NCBI GenBank assembly: GCA_900554275.1
Contig: USGS01000014.1
Span: forward strand, 1-27,686
DNA from: an uncultured Eubacteriales bacterium
Lineage (GTDB): Bacteria > Bacillota > Clostridia > Oscillospirales > Oscillospiraceae
Reading direction: 5' to 3'
Length of the DNA stretch: 27,686 nucleotides
The notes under the pieces are model-generated. The model had not been told where the DNA came from, ran no database searches, and saw nothing but the letters and a program-made list of their open reading frames with translations. This document shows, piece by piece, positions 15,140-22,439 of this stretch (positions are counted from its first letter, which is position 1; every line of letters begins with the position of its first letter). The translations under genes were made by a program, and so were the position numbers.

Positions 15140-16204
15140 ATGCTGTATCAAACGGAAAACCAACACGGCGGCGACGTGTACGGCGGCAGTATCACTCTGG
15201 ATTTTTCCGCCAACACCAACCCGCTGGGTACGCCCCCCGGCGTTTTGGAGGCGGTACGCCGCGGGCTGCCCCAGCTGCACCGCTACCCCGACCCCTACTG
15301 CCGCCAGCTGGTGCAGGCCATCGCGGCCCACGAGCAGGTGCCGGCATCGTATGTCCTCTGCGGGAACGGCGCGGCGGACCTGATCTACGCATACTGCGCC
15401 GCCCTGCGGCCTCGGACGGCGGCGGAACCGGCCCCCACCTTCGCTGAGTACGGGCTGGGGCTGGCGCAGGTGGGCTGCCGCGCAGCGCCGTATTTCCTGC
15501 ATCAGGCGGAGAACTTCGATGTGGACGAGGGCTTCCTTCCCTTCTTGGAGGAGAAAAAGCCGGAGGTGGTATTCCTCTGCACCCCCAACAACCCCACCGG
15601 ACGGCTGCTGCCGCTGCCGCTGCTGGAGCAGATCCTGCAGGGCTGTGCGGCGTGGGGTGCGCGGGTGTTTCTGGATGAGTGCTTCCTCGATCTTACGGAG
15701 GACGGTGTCAGCGCCAAATCCCTTCTGGCGGCGCACCCGGAGCTGCTGATCCTGAAGGCCTTTACCAAGAGCTACGGCATGGCGGGCATCCGGCTGGGGT
15801 ACTGCCTGTGCGCCGACAGCGCGCTGCTGCGCCGCATGGCAAGCGCATCCCAGCCGTGGAACGTATCCTCGCTGGCGCAGAGCGCCGGTGTGGCGGCGCT
15901 GGCGGAGCAGGATTTCCTGCAAAGAACACGATCCCTCGTCCATACGGAGCGGCGCTGGCTCACGGATAACCTGACGGCGCTGGGCTTCTGGGTATGCCCG
16001 TCCCAAGCCAACTTCCTGCTGTTCCACGGGCCGTTGGGCTTGCGGGGGGGCCTGCTGCGGCAGGGCATCGCCATCCGGGGCTGTGGGAATTACAGCGGGC
16101 TGGACGACGGGTGGTATCGCATCGCCGTGCGGCCTCATGAGGAGAACGAAGCGTTGATAACGGCCATCCGGCAATTCTGTGAGGAGAAATCGCTATGGCA
16201 ATGA
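15140..16204 (+). CDS. cobD: L-threonine-O-3-phosphate decarboxylase (PLP-dependent)
   Basis: The 354-residue fold type I aminotransferase-like enzyme makes (R)-1-amino-2-propanol phosphate for CbiB. The N terminus HGGDVYG and DFSANTNPLGTPP are typical of CobD/CobC, CTPNNPTGRLLP is the cofactor-site motif, and DECFLDL contributes the pyridine-N Asp. Lys210 in AFTKSYGMAGIRLGY is the Schiff-base lysine. ATG at 15140 follows AAAGGAG. The 3' end overlaps cbiP by ten bases. A histidinol-phosphate aminotransferase is the main alternative, but context and the N terminus make it unlikely. Confidence 0.92.
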   Translation: MLYQTENQHGGDVYGGSITLDFSANTNPLGTPPGVLEAVRRGLPQLHRYPDPYCRQLVQAIAAHEQVPASYVLCGNGAADLIYAYCAALRPRTAAEPAPTFAEYGLGLAQVGCRAAPYFLHQAENFDVDEGFLPFLEEKKPEVVFLCTPNNPTGRLLPLPLLEQILQGCAAWGARVFLDECFLDLTEDGVSAKSLLAAHPELLILKAFTKSYGMAGIRLGYCLCADSALLRRMASASQPWNVSSLAQSAGVAALAEQDFLQRTRSLVHTERRWLTDNLTALGFWVCPSQANFLLFHGPLGLRGGLLRQGIAIRGCGNYSGLDDGWYRIAVRPHEENEALITAIRQFCEEKSLWQ

Positions 16205-17658
16205 ATATTATGATACAGGGAACCATGTCCAACGCCGGAAAGAGCCTGCTGGCGGCGGGACTCTGCCGCGTTTTGAAGCAGGACGGCTACCGCGTGGCGC
16301 CGTTCAAGAGCCAGAATATGGCGCTGAACTCCTTCATCACCAAAAACGGCGGCGAGATGGGCCGGGCGCAGGTGGTGCAGGCAGAGGCCGCCGGGATCGA
16401 GCCGGACACCCGCATGAACCCCATCCTGCTCAAGCCCACCACCGACGTGGGCAGTCAGGTCATCGTAAACGGGCAGGTGCGGGGCAATATGCAGGCCATG
16501 GAGTATTTCCGCCGCAAGCGGGACTACATCCCTGCCGTGCTGGAGGCCTACAACAGTCTGGCGGCAGATTACGACGTGATCGTCATCGAGGGGGCGGGCA
16601 GCCCCGCGGAAATCAATCTCAAGCAGGATGACATCGTGAACATGGGACTTGCCAAGCTGGTGGACGCGCCGGTGCTGCTGGTGGGCGACATCGACCGGGG
16701 CGGCGTATTCGCCCAGCTCTACGGCACGGTGGCGCTGCTGGAGGAGGACGAGCGCCGCCGCATCAAGGGCGTAGTGGTCAACAAATTCCGGGGCGACCGG
16801 GCCATTTTGGAGCCGGGACTGAAGACGCTGGAGCAACTGTGCGGCATCCCGGTGGCGGGGGTCATCCCCTACGCCCATATAGACATCGACGATGAAGATA
16901 GCCTGACCGAGCGGTTTGACCGCTCCAAAGAGCGAAAACTCTTGGATATCGCGGTAATCCGTGTGCCGCGCATCTCCAATTTCACGGATTTCAGCCCCTT
17001 CGAACATTACGAAAACGTGTCGCTGCGCTATGTGGATCAGGTGAGCGACCTGCACCAGCCGGATATGATCCTGCTGCCGGGTACCAAGAGCACTATCGCC
17101 GATCTGCGGTGGCTGCGGCAGTCCGGTCTGGAGGCGGCCATTTTGAAGGCGGTTGACGCCGGCACGCTGGTTTTCGGCATCTGCGGCGGCTATCAGATGC
17201 TGGGGCGCACCGTGTCCGACCCGGAGCAGGTGGAGGCCGCCGGGGTCACGGAGATCAGCGGCATGGGGCTGCTGAACATGGACACCGAATTCCGCGGCGA
17301 GAAGGTACAGACCCAGACGCAGGGCGTCTTTCACGGTGTGGAGGGACTGCTCTCCGCCCTGAACGGCCTGGCCTACGAGGGGTATGAGATCCACATGGGA
17401 CGCAGCCGGCAGCAGATGCCTGCCCTCAGCGGCGGCGGAAACGTGTACGGCAGCTACGTCCACGGTATCTTTGACGCGCCGGGCATCACGGATACGATCC
17501 TGAAAGCACTGTGCGCTAGAAAGGGCGTTTCTTTTGACGCGCTGGCAACCTTTGACGCCTGCGGCTACAAGGAACGGCAGTACGACCTGCTGGCGGACGT
17601 GGTACGCGGCGGACTGGATATGTCCTTTGTCTACCGGGTGCTGCGCCGGGAAGTATAA
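16195..17658 (+). CDS. cbiP: Cobyric acid synthase
   Basis: The 487-residue enzyme amidates the b, d, e and g side chains of adenosylcobyrinate diamide with ATP and glutamine. The N-terminal domain has IMIQGTMSNAGKSLLAAGL and PFKSQNMALNSF. EGAGSPAEINL and VGDIDRGGVFAQLYG follow. The C-terminal glutamine amidotransferase domain has Cys330 in GICGGYQMLGR and His423 in GSYVHGIFD. Length matches the family. It ends the recognised cobalamin block; the next start codon is 35 bases further on. Confidence 0.95.
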   Translation: MAMNIMIQGTMSNAGKSLLAAGLCRVLKQDGYRVAPFKSQNMALNSFITKNGGEMGRAQVVQAEAAGIEPDTRMNPILLKPTTDVGSQVIVNGQVRGNMQAMEYFRRKRDYIPAVLEAYNSLAADYDVIVIEGAGSPAEINLKQDDIVNMGLAKLVDAPVLLVGDIDRGGVFAQLYGTVALLEEDERRRIKGVVVNKFRGDRAILEPGLKTLEQLCGIPVAGVIPYAHIDIDDEDSLTERFDRSKERKLLDIAVIRVPRISNFTDFSPFEHYENVSLRYVDQVSDLHQPDMILLPGTKSTIADLRWLRQSGLEAAILKAVDAGTLVFGICGGYQMLGRTVSDPEQVEAAGVTEISGMGLLNMDTEFRGEKVQTQTQGVFHGVEGLLSALNGLAYEGYEIHMGRSRQQMPALSGGGNVYGSYVHGIFDAPGITDTILKALCARKGVSFDALATFDACGYKERQYDLLADVVRGGLDMSFVYRVLRREV

Positions 17659-17692
17659 CGAAACAAGTTTCAATGGAAAAAGGGGGAGAGAC

Positions 17693-18295
17693 TTGAGCAG
17701 GATATTATGCGTGATTGACGGCATAACGGATTCCCACTTTCAGGTGGAGCGATATGGCCATCTGGCGTCCATGGGTTCGATGCGGTATGTGGATACCTGC
17801 GGCGGCTTCCCGCCGGAAACACTGCACTGCGTACTGCGCCATGCCTTTGAAAGACTGCTGACGAAAGAACGATGTATGCTTCTGTGGGGGCAGTCTGTTC
17901 CGGTAGCACTGCCGCCATTTCCCCAGAAGAGCGCCGTGATCTGCGGCAAGGAGTTGGTAAAGGGGATTGCCCGGCTGCTGCACATGGAGCTTTTCCCGGT
18001 AAAGGGGGCTACTGGCGATGTGGATACGGATTTGGACGCCAAGACAGAGGCAGCCCTGCGAGCGGCGGAACGCTGCCCCTTTGTGCTGCTGCATATCAAC
18101 GGGGCGGATGAAGCGGCCCATCGCCACGATTCGGCGGAAAAGGAGACTTTCCTGCGCCAGGTCGATGATAGGGTGCTCTCCCGGCTGTTGGCGTCTGAGC
18201 ATGAGATTATGGTGGCTTCCGACCACGGAGCTGATCCAGAAAGCGGAGCCCACTGGGCGGCCCACAGCCTTTTTTTACCAGCCGTTAAATGGTAA
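17693..18295 (+). CDS. Compact ApgM-like metallophosphatase/mutase of unknown role at the operon end
   Basis: I start this 200-residue protein at TTG 17693, after AGGGGGAG, where it begins with the expected metal-site strand LCVIDGITDS. It resembles the cofactor-independent phosphoglycerate mutase (ApgM) branch of the alkaline phosphatase superfamily: LLWGQSVPVALPPF, CGKELVKGIARLL, VKGATGDVDTDLDAKTEAAL, LHINGADEAAHRHD and ASDHGAD...GAH are all in family order. Normal ApgM is about 400 residues; here much of the region after the first strand is missing, and the usual TP-LD and nucleophile Ser-Asp segment reads as PPETLHC, leaving a Thr as the only nearby candidate. It is the last gene under the riboswitch. 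A phosphatase role in cobalamin synthesis (CobC-like) is a hypothesis. It could also be C-terminally clipped by the junction at 18296. Confidence 0.7.
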   Translation: MSRILCVIDGITDSHFQVERYGHLASMGSMRYVDTCGGFPPETLHCVLRHAFERLLTKERCMLLWGQSVPVALPPFPQKSAVICGKELVKGIARLLHMELFPVKGATGDVDTDLDAKTEAALRAAERCPFVLLHINGADEAAHRHDSAEKETFLRQVDDRVLSRLLASEHEIMVASDHGADPESGAHWAAHSLFLPAVKW

Positions 18296-19034
18296 TAGTC
18301 AACATATGAAGACTGCATAACGGCGGCAAGGCTTAAAATCAAAACCTCAGGCTTATCCGTAATCTCATTAAGATAAGCAAAAACACTTGACAATTTGAAA
18401 AAAATCGGAAGCTTCGCCTTGAGAGGAATTTCAAAGAGACCACGCCGATGAGAAACTACCTGAACACCCTGAAAAGAAAGCTTCTGGATACCATATCCGG
18501 AAAACAAGAAGCTGTATAGCGAATTGTATCCTGATGAAGCCAAGCAGATGGAAGGATACACCGAAAACATTGGAGCCCTTCTAAAGCGGGAACTCAGAAT
18601 AGACAGTATAACAACCATTGATAGAAACACTGAAAATGCGAGAAACTACAACATTGAAGCAGTGGGTATGACTGACTACATCGAAAACAAATGTGGTTGG
18701 CGTCGCAACGTGATATATTATGACGCAGAAATTATCAACCAAATCAATATCCTGAGGAAAGGATATTAAGGGATTGAAGGTTCTTCCTTGATATGAATGG
18801 GTACACCATAAAAGCATCCGCAGCTTTTTGGTAAGGATGAGGTCGACTGCCCACCGCATTTCCTAAGCTAAAGGCACAGGTACATTCCGCGCGGCCACAA
18901 AATTTAGCCTTATTTTTAGCCTTATAACTTCAAAATCCAATGATACAGTCCGGCAGCATTTGACAACATGATTTCCGGCAAAACTTGTATTTCCAGCACT
19001 TCACGCCATCAGTCACCACGACGCAAAATTGCCC
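18296..19034. other. AT-richer decayed stretch without a confident gene
   Basis: About 740 bases between the cobalamin operon and the tRNA scar are visibly poorer in G and C than either flank and contain only short or broken frames. A minus-strand frame from about 18630 to 18296 is open with plausible codon choice but runs on into the antisense of the previous gene. On the plus strand an open frame covers 18473-18769. Nothing was recognised in 18780-19034. Confidence 0.6.
18473..18769 (+). pseudogene. Unrecognised gene remnant
   Basis: The frame is open for 98 codons after an in-frame TGA at 18470 and ends in TAA at 18767. It reads ...FWIPYPENKKLYSELYPDE and later GMTDYIENKCGWRRN. Codon use looks like real coding DNA, but there is no good start with a ribosome binding site. 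A neighbouring frame (ATG 18448, RNYLNTLKRKLLDT) stops at 18520 just as this one becomes readable, which suggests an old frameshift. It looks like the 3' part of a lost gene. I cannot name a family. Confidence 0.4.
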
Positions 19035-19042
19035 TGCGGCGA

Positions 19043-19065
19043 TTCAAATCCGGGTGTCACCTCCA
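19043..19065 (+). other. 3' end of a tRNA-Cys-like gene: putative attachment-site scar
   Basis: These 23 bases start with TTCAAATCC, run through GTGTCACC, and end in TCCA. They have exactly the spacing from T54 to A76 of a tRNA that encodes CCA, with U73 as in tRNA-Cys. The 5' half of the T stem is wrong, and no GGTGACA acceptor partner, D arm or anticodon arm occurs upstream, so this is not an intact tRNA. A terminator follows at once. Retained tRNA 3' ends of this kind are what tyrosine integrases leave at the far end of an integrated element. Confidence 0.6.
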
Positions 19066-19069
19066 GACA

Positions 19070-19104
19070 AAAACCTCGTAACCATGCCGGTTACGAGGTT
19101 TTTC
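19070..19104 (+). terminator. Intrinsic terminator after the tRNA-Cys-like 3' end
   Basis: A 14-bp perfect stem, AAAACCTCGTAACC (19070-19083) with GGTTACGAGGTTTT (19089-19102), has loop ATGCC and a T-rich end. It is placed as a tRNA terminator would be and presumably belonged to the original tRNA gene. Confidence 0.85.
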
Positions 19105-19109
19105 TTTGG

Positions 19110-19330
19110 CATCTTCAGGTGTGGAAATAACCCCCCTGGTTCTACCGGGGGAAGAAAAATAGCTCGAGCATGAGTAAAACCTCCTATTGCGGTATACTGG
19201 TAAAGGTTTGGCGACCGCGTTACCAGAGCAATAGGAGGTTTTATGCAGATAAAGAAAGACGAAAGAAACGAGATAAAAAGCACATCACATTTAAGATACC
19301 GTTCTGCTTTCCAAATTTATGGTTGTATTT
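19110..19330 (+). mobile_element. Probable left-end remnant of an IS200/IS605-type element
   Basis: Two structures follow in the order seen at IS200 left ends. A small hairpin, CCCCTGGT/ACCGGGGG (19133-19151), comes first. A large inverted repeat, TAAAACCTCCTATTGC (19175-19190) with GCAATAGGAGGTTTTA (19228-19243), follows; inside it CTGGTAA (19197-19203) pairs with TTACCAG (19220-19226). The second arm contains the AGGAGG of the next ATG (19243), so the ribosome binding site would be buried. The frame from 19243 starts MQIKKDERNEIKSTSHLRYR, similar in style to TnpA N termini (…SH-K/R-Y…), but no YHIVF or HUH motif follows, so the transposase is lost. Confidence 0.45.
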
Positions 19331-19428
19331 TGAGAGACCGCGTGGTACGCTTAAGTTGGCCCGTGGGAAGCATACTGACAAGCAACAAAAAGCAAAGGAG
19401 AAACAGACCATGCAGAAACGTTCCCTGA
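19243..19428 (+). pseudogene. Truncated transposase-like reading frame
   Basis: ATG 19243 has a perfect AGGAGG site inside the hairpin arm described for the element. Only about the first 20 residues (up to SHLRYR) look like a TnpA start. The remaining 41 residues are low-quality sequence that runs into the ECF gene region. It is probably not a functional protein. Confidence 0.35.
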
Positions 19429-19973
19429 AAAATCTTGTTCTTTCCGCCTTGTTTTTGGCGATCGGCTTTGTGCTGCCCTTCTTCACCGGGCAGATCCCCG
19501 CTGTCGGCAAGATGCTGCTGCCCATGCACATTCCCGTACTGCTGTGCGGCCTGATCTGCGGCTGGCAGTGGGGCTTGGGCGTAGGATTCATCCTGCCCCT
19601 GCTGCGCTCCCTGCTGTTCATTATGCCCGCCATGTACCCCACCGCTGTGGCCATGGCCTTTGAGATGGCCGCCTACGGCGCTGTCGTTGGATTTCTGTAT
19701 ACCCGCAGCAAGTGGCAGTGCGTCAAGGCCCTTTACAAGTGTCTTATCCCCGCCATGCTGGCCGGTCGCCTTGTATGGGGAGTCGTCATGTTCCTGATGA
19801 TGGGTCTGGGCGGCGGCGCCTTCACCTTTGAGGCGTTCCTGGCCGGCGCTGTCCTGAATGCCGTGCCCGGCATCGTGCTGCAGTTGGTGTTGATTCCCGC
19901 CGTGATGGTGCTGCTGGATCGTACAAAGCTGGTTTGTTTCGTGCACCCTGACCCCTCCCCCGAGTTGGTATGA
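19410..19973 (+). CDS. ECF transporter substrate-specificity (S) component
   Basis: ATG 19410 with AAAGGAG upstream gives a 187-residue membrane protein with about five or six hydrophobic helices. The N-terminal segment KNLVLSALFLAIGFVLPFF followed by LLPMHIPVLLCGLICGWQWG is typical of S components of energy-coupling factor vitamin importers, most like the pantothenate-type (PanT-like) group. The S component would need a shared EcfA/EcfT module encoded elsewhere. It overlaps the kinase gene by four bases (ATGA), suggesting that the imported compound is phosphorylated inside the cell. The substrate is uncertain: pantothenate, another vitamin or a nucleoside. It directly follows the mobile-element scar, so its original promoter may have been altered. 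Confidence 0.82.
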   Translation: MQKRSLKNLVLSALFLAIGFVLPFFTGQIPAVGKMLLPMHIPVLLCGLICGWQWGLGVGFILPLLRSLLFIMPAMYPTAVAMAFEMAAYGAVVGFLYTRSKWQCVKALYKCLIPAMLAGRLVWGVVMFLMMGLGGGAFTFEAFLAGAVLNAVPGIVLQLVLIPAVMVLLDRTKLVCFVHPDPSPELV

Positions 19974-20542
19974 GCCGCGTTGACTACCTCCGTTTGGTGC
20001 TGGCCATCCGGCGGCAGCTCCTGCGCCGGGATCGGGTGATCGTGGCCATTGATGGCCGGTGCGGCTCCGGCAAGACCACGCTGGCCGCAAAGCTGCAAAA
20101 GCAGCTGCATTGCAGCGTGTTCCACATGGATGATTTTTTTCTCCGTCCCGAGCAGCGGACAGAGGAACGGTTCGCCGCCCCCGGCGAGAATGTGGACCAC
20201 GAGCGGTTTTTAGAGGAGGTCTTACTCCCGCTCCGGAGCGCGCAGGCTGTCACCTTTCGGCCGTTTTCGTGTGCGCGGCAGCAGTTGGGCGAGCCGGTAA
20301 CGACAGAGCCCAGCTGCTTGACCATCGTGGAGGGCGCTTATGCCTGTCACCCCGACCTGTGGGCATATTACGACCTGCGGGTGTTCCTGACCGTCGATCC
20401 GGAAACGCAGATGTCCCGCATTGAAGCACGCAGCGGTCCGGAAAAGGCACAGCAATTCCGTGATCGCTGGATTCCCTTTGAGGAAAAGTACTTCAAAGCC
20501 TTTGATGTGCAGGCGCGCTGCGATATGTGCTTCAGCGGATAA
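19970..20542 (+). CDS. Uridine-kinase-like P-loop kinase
   Basis: This 190-residue cytosolic kinase has Walker A GRCGSGKTT (about 30-38), HMDDFFLRPEQRTEER just after it (the Asp-rich substrate loop of uridine/phosphoribulokinase-type enzymes), an Asn-Val-Asp-His-Glu-Arg-Phe segment, VEGAYACHPDLWAYYDLRVFL, and a lid R-I-E-A-R. True uridine kinases are somewhat longer, and the substrate cannot be read from the motifs. Overlap with the S component gene points to phosphorylation of the transported molecule. A terminator follows at 20549. Confidence 0.8.
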   Translation: MSRVDYLRLVLAIRRQLLRRDRVIVAIDGRCGSGKTTLAAKLQKQLHCSVFHMDDFFLRPEQRTEERFAAPGENVDHERFLEEVLLPLRSAQAVTFRPFSCARQQLGEPVTTEPSCLTIVEGAYACHPDLWAYYDLRVFLTVDPETQMSRIEARSGPEKAQQFRDRWIPFEEKYFKAFDVQARCDMCFSG

Positions 20543-20548
20543 TTCTTA

Positions 20549-20580
20549 GAGCCTGACCGTACGGTCAGGCTCTCTTTGTA
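20549..20580 (+). terminator. Intrinsic terminator after the kinase gene
   Basis: AGAGCCTGACC and GGTCAGGCTCT form an 11-bp stem with a GTAC loop, followed by CTTTGTATTTT. It ends the ECF-kinase unit and could also serve the convergent flavoprotein gene. Confidence 0.85.
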
Positions 20581-20639
20581 TTTTAGATGTCAGGAGATGC
20601 CGGCACAGCCCTTACTCCTCGGTCACATACCCGTTATTC

Positions 20640-20675
20640 CCAAGAATGTAATTCGCATCATATCACCGCAGCCGC
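20640..20675 (+). repeat. Copy B of a 36-base dispersed repeat
   Basis: It matches 293-328 at 28 of 36 positions. This copy overlaps the last codons and stop of the minus-strand flavoprotein gene, so part of its sequence has been taken up as coding DNA. Confidence 0.4.
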
Positions 20676-21874
20676 CCTGCCAGCCGTCCGGAGGCCCAGG
20701 CCCACTGCAGGTTGAACCCGCCGCAGTCGCCGTCCACGTCCAGCAGCTCGCCGCAGGCATACAGGCCGGAGACAAGGCGGCTTTTCATCGTCTCCGGGTC
20801 GAACTCGTCGGTACACAGACCGCCGGCCGTCACCTGGGCCTGGTCAAAGCCGCACACCCCCGTCACCGGCAGGGCAAAGCCCTTGCAGGCCCGTGCCAGC
20901 GCGGCCAGCTCATCCTCTGTATAGCCGCCGCAGGTCTCCCTGCGTGTCACGGCCGCGTACTTGACGGTCATCTGCCCCAGCCGGTTGTGGAGCGCGCCCA
21001 CGAACACCTGCTCACCCGGCAGCGCCGAGCTGTTTTCACGACGTGCCCGCAGCCACGCCAGCACCTCTGTCTCCGTCCGCTCCGGCCACAGGTCCAACGC
21101 CAGGGTCAGGCCCTCGCCGCCGCAGGATGCCGCCCGGGACAGGTCGAACACTGCCGGGCCGCTGACACCGTATTCGGTGAACAGCAGCTCCCCTTTACGG
21201 GCGGCCAGTACCGTCTCTCCCCGTCGCAGCGTCAGCAGCGCCTCCGCCTTTACGCCCTTCAGTGCCCGGGGATAGGCCGGGTCTGTTTTGATCTGCACCA
21301 GCGCCGGGTACAGCGCCGTGCGGTGGTGGCCCAGCGCCTTGGCCAGCCGGTAGCCGTCCGTCACGCCGCCCACCTTGCTGCCCGCCGCGCCGCCGCAGGC
21401 CAGCACTAAGCGGGAGGACTGCACCGCTGCGCCGCTCTCCAGCGCACAGGTGAACACGCCGTTTTTGTGCTTCACCGCCGACACCGGGTCGCCGGTCAGC
21501 AGCGTCAGGCTCTCGTACCGGGCCAGGGCCGCCCGCAGCACATCCAACACGGAGTTGGCGGTGTTGGTACGGGGGTATACCCGCCCGTCCGACTCCGTCA
21601 CCGTCTCCAGTCCCATGGCCGCGAACCACGCCAGCGTCTCCGCCGCCGGATATTGCTCCAGCGCGTACCGGCAGAATTCCGGCCGCTCGCCATGGTAATG
21701 GTCAGGTCCTGCGTGTTCATTTGTCAGGTTGCACCGGCCGTTGCCGGTGGCCAGCAGCTTGCGGCCCACCCGGCTCTGCCGCTCCAGCAGGAGGACGCTG
21801 CGGCCGTTTTCCGCGGCGGTCAGCGCGGCCATCATGCCGCTGGCGCCACCGCCGATGATGATCACATCCGTCAT
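20663..21874 (-). CDS. BaiN/HI0933-family FAD-dependent oxidoreductase
   Basis: The 403-residue flavoprotein begins with the dinucleotide-binding motif VIIIGGGASGMMAALTAAENG and ELLERQ-type strand end, then RVGRKLLATGNGRCNLTN, which is diagnostic of the HI0933/YhiN/BaiN family. GGVTDGYRLAKALGH and the C-terminal CGELLDVDGDCGGFNLQWAWASG complete the pattern. Members are widespread and mostly uncharacterised; BaiN has been linked to bile acid dehydroxylation in Clostridium scindens, but family membership alone does not show that role here. The start overlaps the ruvX stop by four bases on the minus strand, so the two are co-transcribed. Confidence 0.9.
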   Translation of the reverse strand: MTDVIIIGGGASGMMAALTAAENGRSVLLLERQSRVGRKLLATGNGRCNLTNEHAGPDHYHGERPEFCRYALEQYPAAETLAWFAAMGLETVTESDGRVYPRTNTANSVLDVLRAALARYESLTLLTGDPVSAVKHKNGVFTCALESGAAVQSSRLVLACGGAAGSKVGGVTDGYRLAKALGHHRTALYPALVQIKTDPAYPRALKGVKAEALLTLRRGETVLAARKGELLFTEYGVSGPAVFDLSRAASCGGEGLTLALDLWPERTETEVLAWLRARRENSSALPGEQVFVGALHNRLGQMTVKYAAVTRRETCGGYTEDELAALARACKGFALPVTGVCGFDQAQVTAGGLCTDEFDPETMKSRLVSGLYACGELLDVDGDCGGFNLQWAWASGRLAGRLR

Positions 21875-22296
21875 TTCGCGCCCTCCAGCTTCCGGCGGGT
21901 CAGATAGCCCTCCAGCATCAGGGCCGCCGCCACCGCGTCCACGGTCTTTTTCCGCTTTTTGGCGTTCTGGCCGTTCTGGAACAGGATGTTATGGGCGTCG
22001 ATGGTGGTCCGCCGCTCGTCCCACAGGATGACCTCCAGCCCCGTCTCCTGCCGCAGAAGTGCCCCGAAGGCGGCGCACTTCTCCGCCCGCGGCCCTTCCG
22101 TGCCGTCCATGTTCCGGGGATAGCCCAGCACCAGCAGCTTCACGCCATGCTCAGCGATGATGCGGCAGATGGCCGCCAGCACCTCCTCCTGCTTCCGGCT
22201 GTGGACGACCTCCGAGTGGCCCGCCAGCGTCTCCGTATAGTCTGAAATGGCGATGCCGGTATGAGCGTCGCCGTAATCGATGGCCATGATCTTCAT
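21871..22296 (-). CDS. ruvX: RuvX (YqgF) Holliday-junction-resolvase-like nuclease
   Basis: I choose ATG at 22296 (AGGTG eight bases upstream); the frame extends to 22359, but those residues do not fit the family. The 141-residue protein has the RNase H fold motifs of YqgF: MAIDYGDAHTGIAISD, LVLGYPRNMDGTEGPRAEKC, LWDERRTTIDAHNIL and KKTVDAVAAALMLEGYL, including the acidic catalytic residues. Family roles are in pre-16S rRNA 5' end maturation and possibly recombination. Confidence 0.93.
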   Translation of the reverse strand: MKIMAIDYGDAHTGIAISDYTETLAGHSEVVHSRKQEEVLAAICRIIAEHGVKLLVLGYPRNMDGTEGPRAEKCAAFGALLRQETGLEVILWDERRTTIDAHNILFQNGQNAKKRKKTVDAVAAALMLEGYLTRRKLEGAK

Positions 22297-22410
22297 GAAA
22301 ATACACCTGCGCTTTCCGTTTCGTGGCTCTATCATACACAAAAAGAGGCGCACACGCAACCGAAACCGGGCAAAAATCCCGCAAACTCCCGATTTTTTCC
22401 GAAAAAGCCG

Positions 22411-22439
22411 TTGACTGCTCCCCCAAACCGTGCTATACT
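22411..22439 (+). promoter_or_regulatory. Promoter of the rpmG-secE-nusG-rplK-rplA unit
   Basis: TTGACT (22411-22416), a 17-base spacer and TATACT (22434-22439) form a strong sigma70-type promoter. The 5' leader to rpmG would be about 130 nt and contains T-rich and GC-rich blocks, but no riboswitch that I recognise. Confidence 0.75.

Noticed and set aside
18985..19065. Complete tRNA gene
   Set aside because: Only the part from T54 to the CCA end is present. No acceptor 5' strand, D arm or anticodon arm can be placed upstream.
19320..19409. Riboswitch (preQ1, THF or similar) in front of the ECF gene
   Set aside because: Some small palindromes are present, but I could not match the conserved core of any known class.
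20576..21409. 277-residue plus-strand frame
   Set aside because: It is antisense to the minus-strand flavoprotein, whose motifs are unambiguous.
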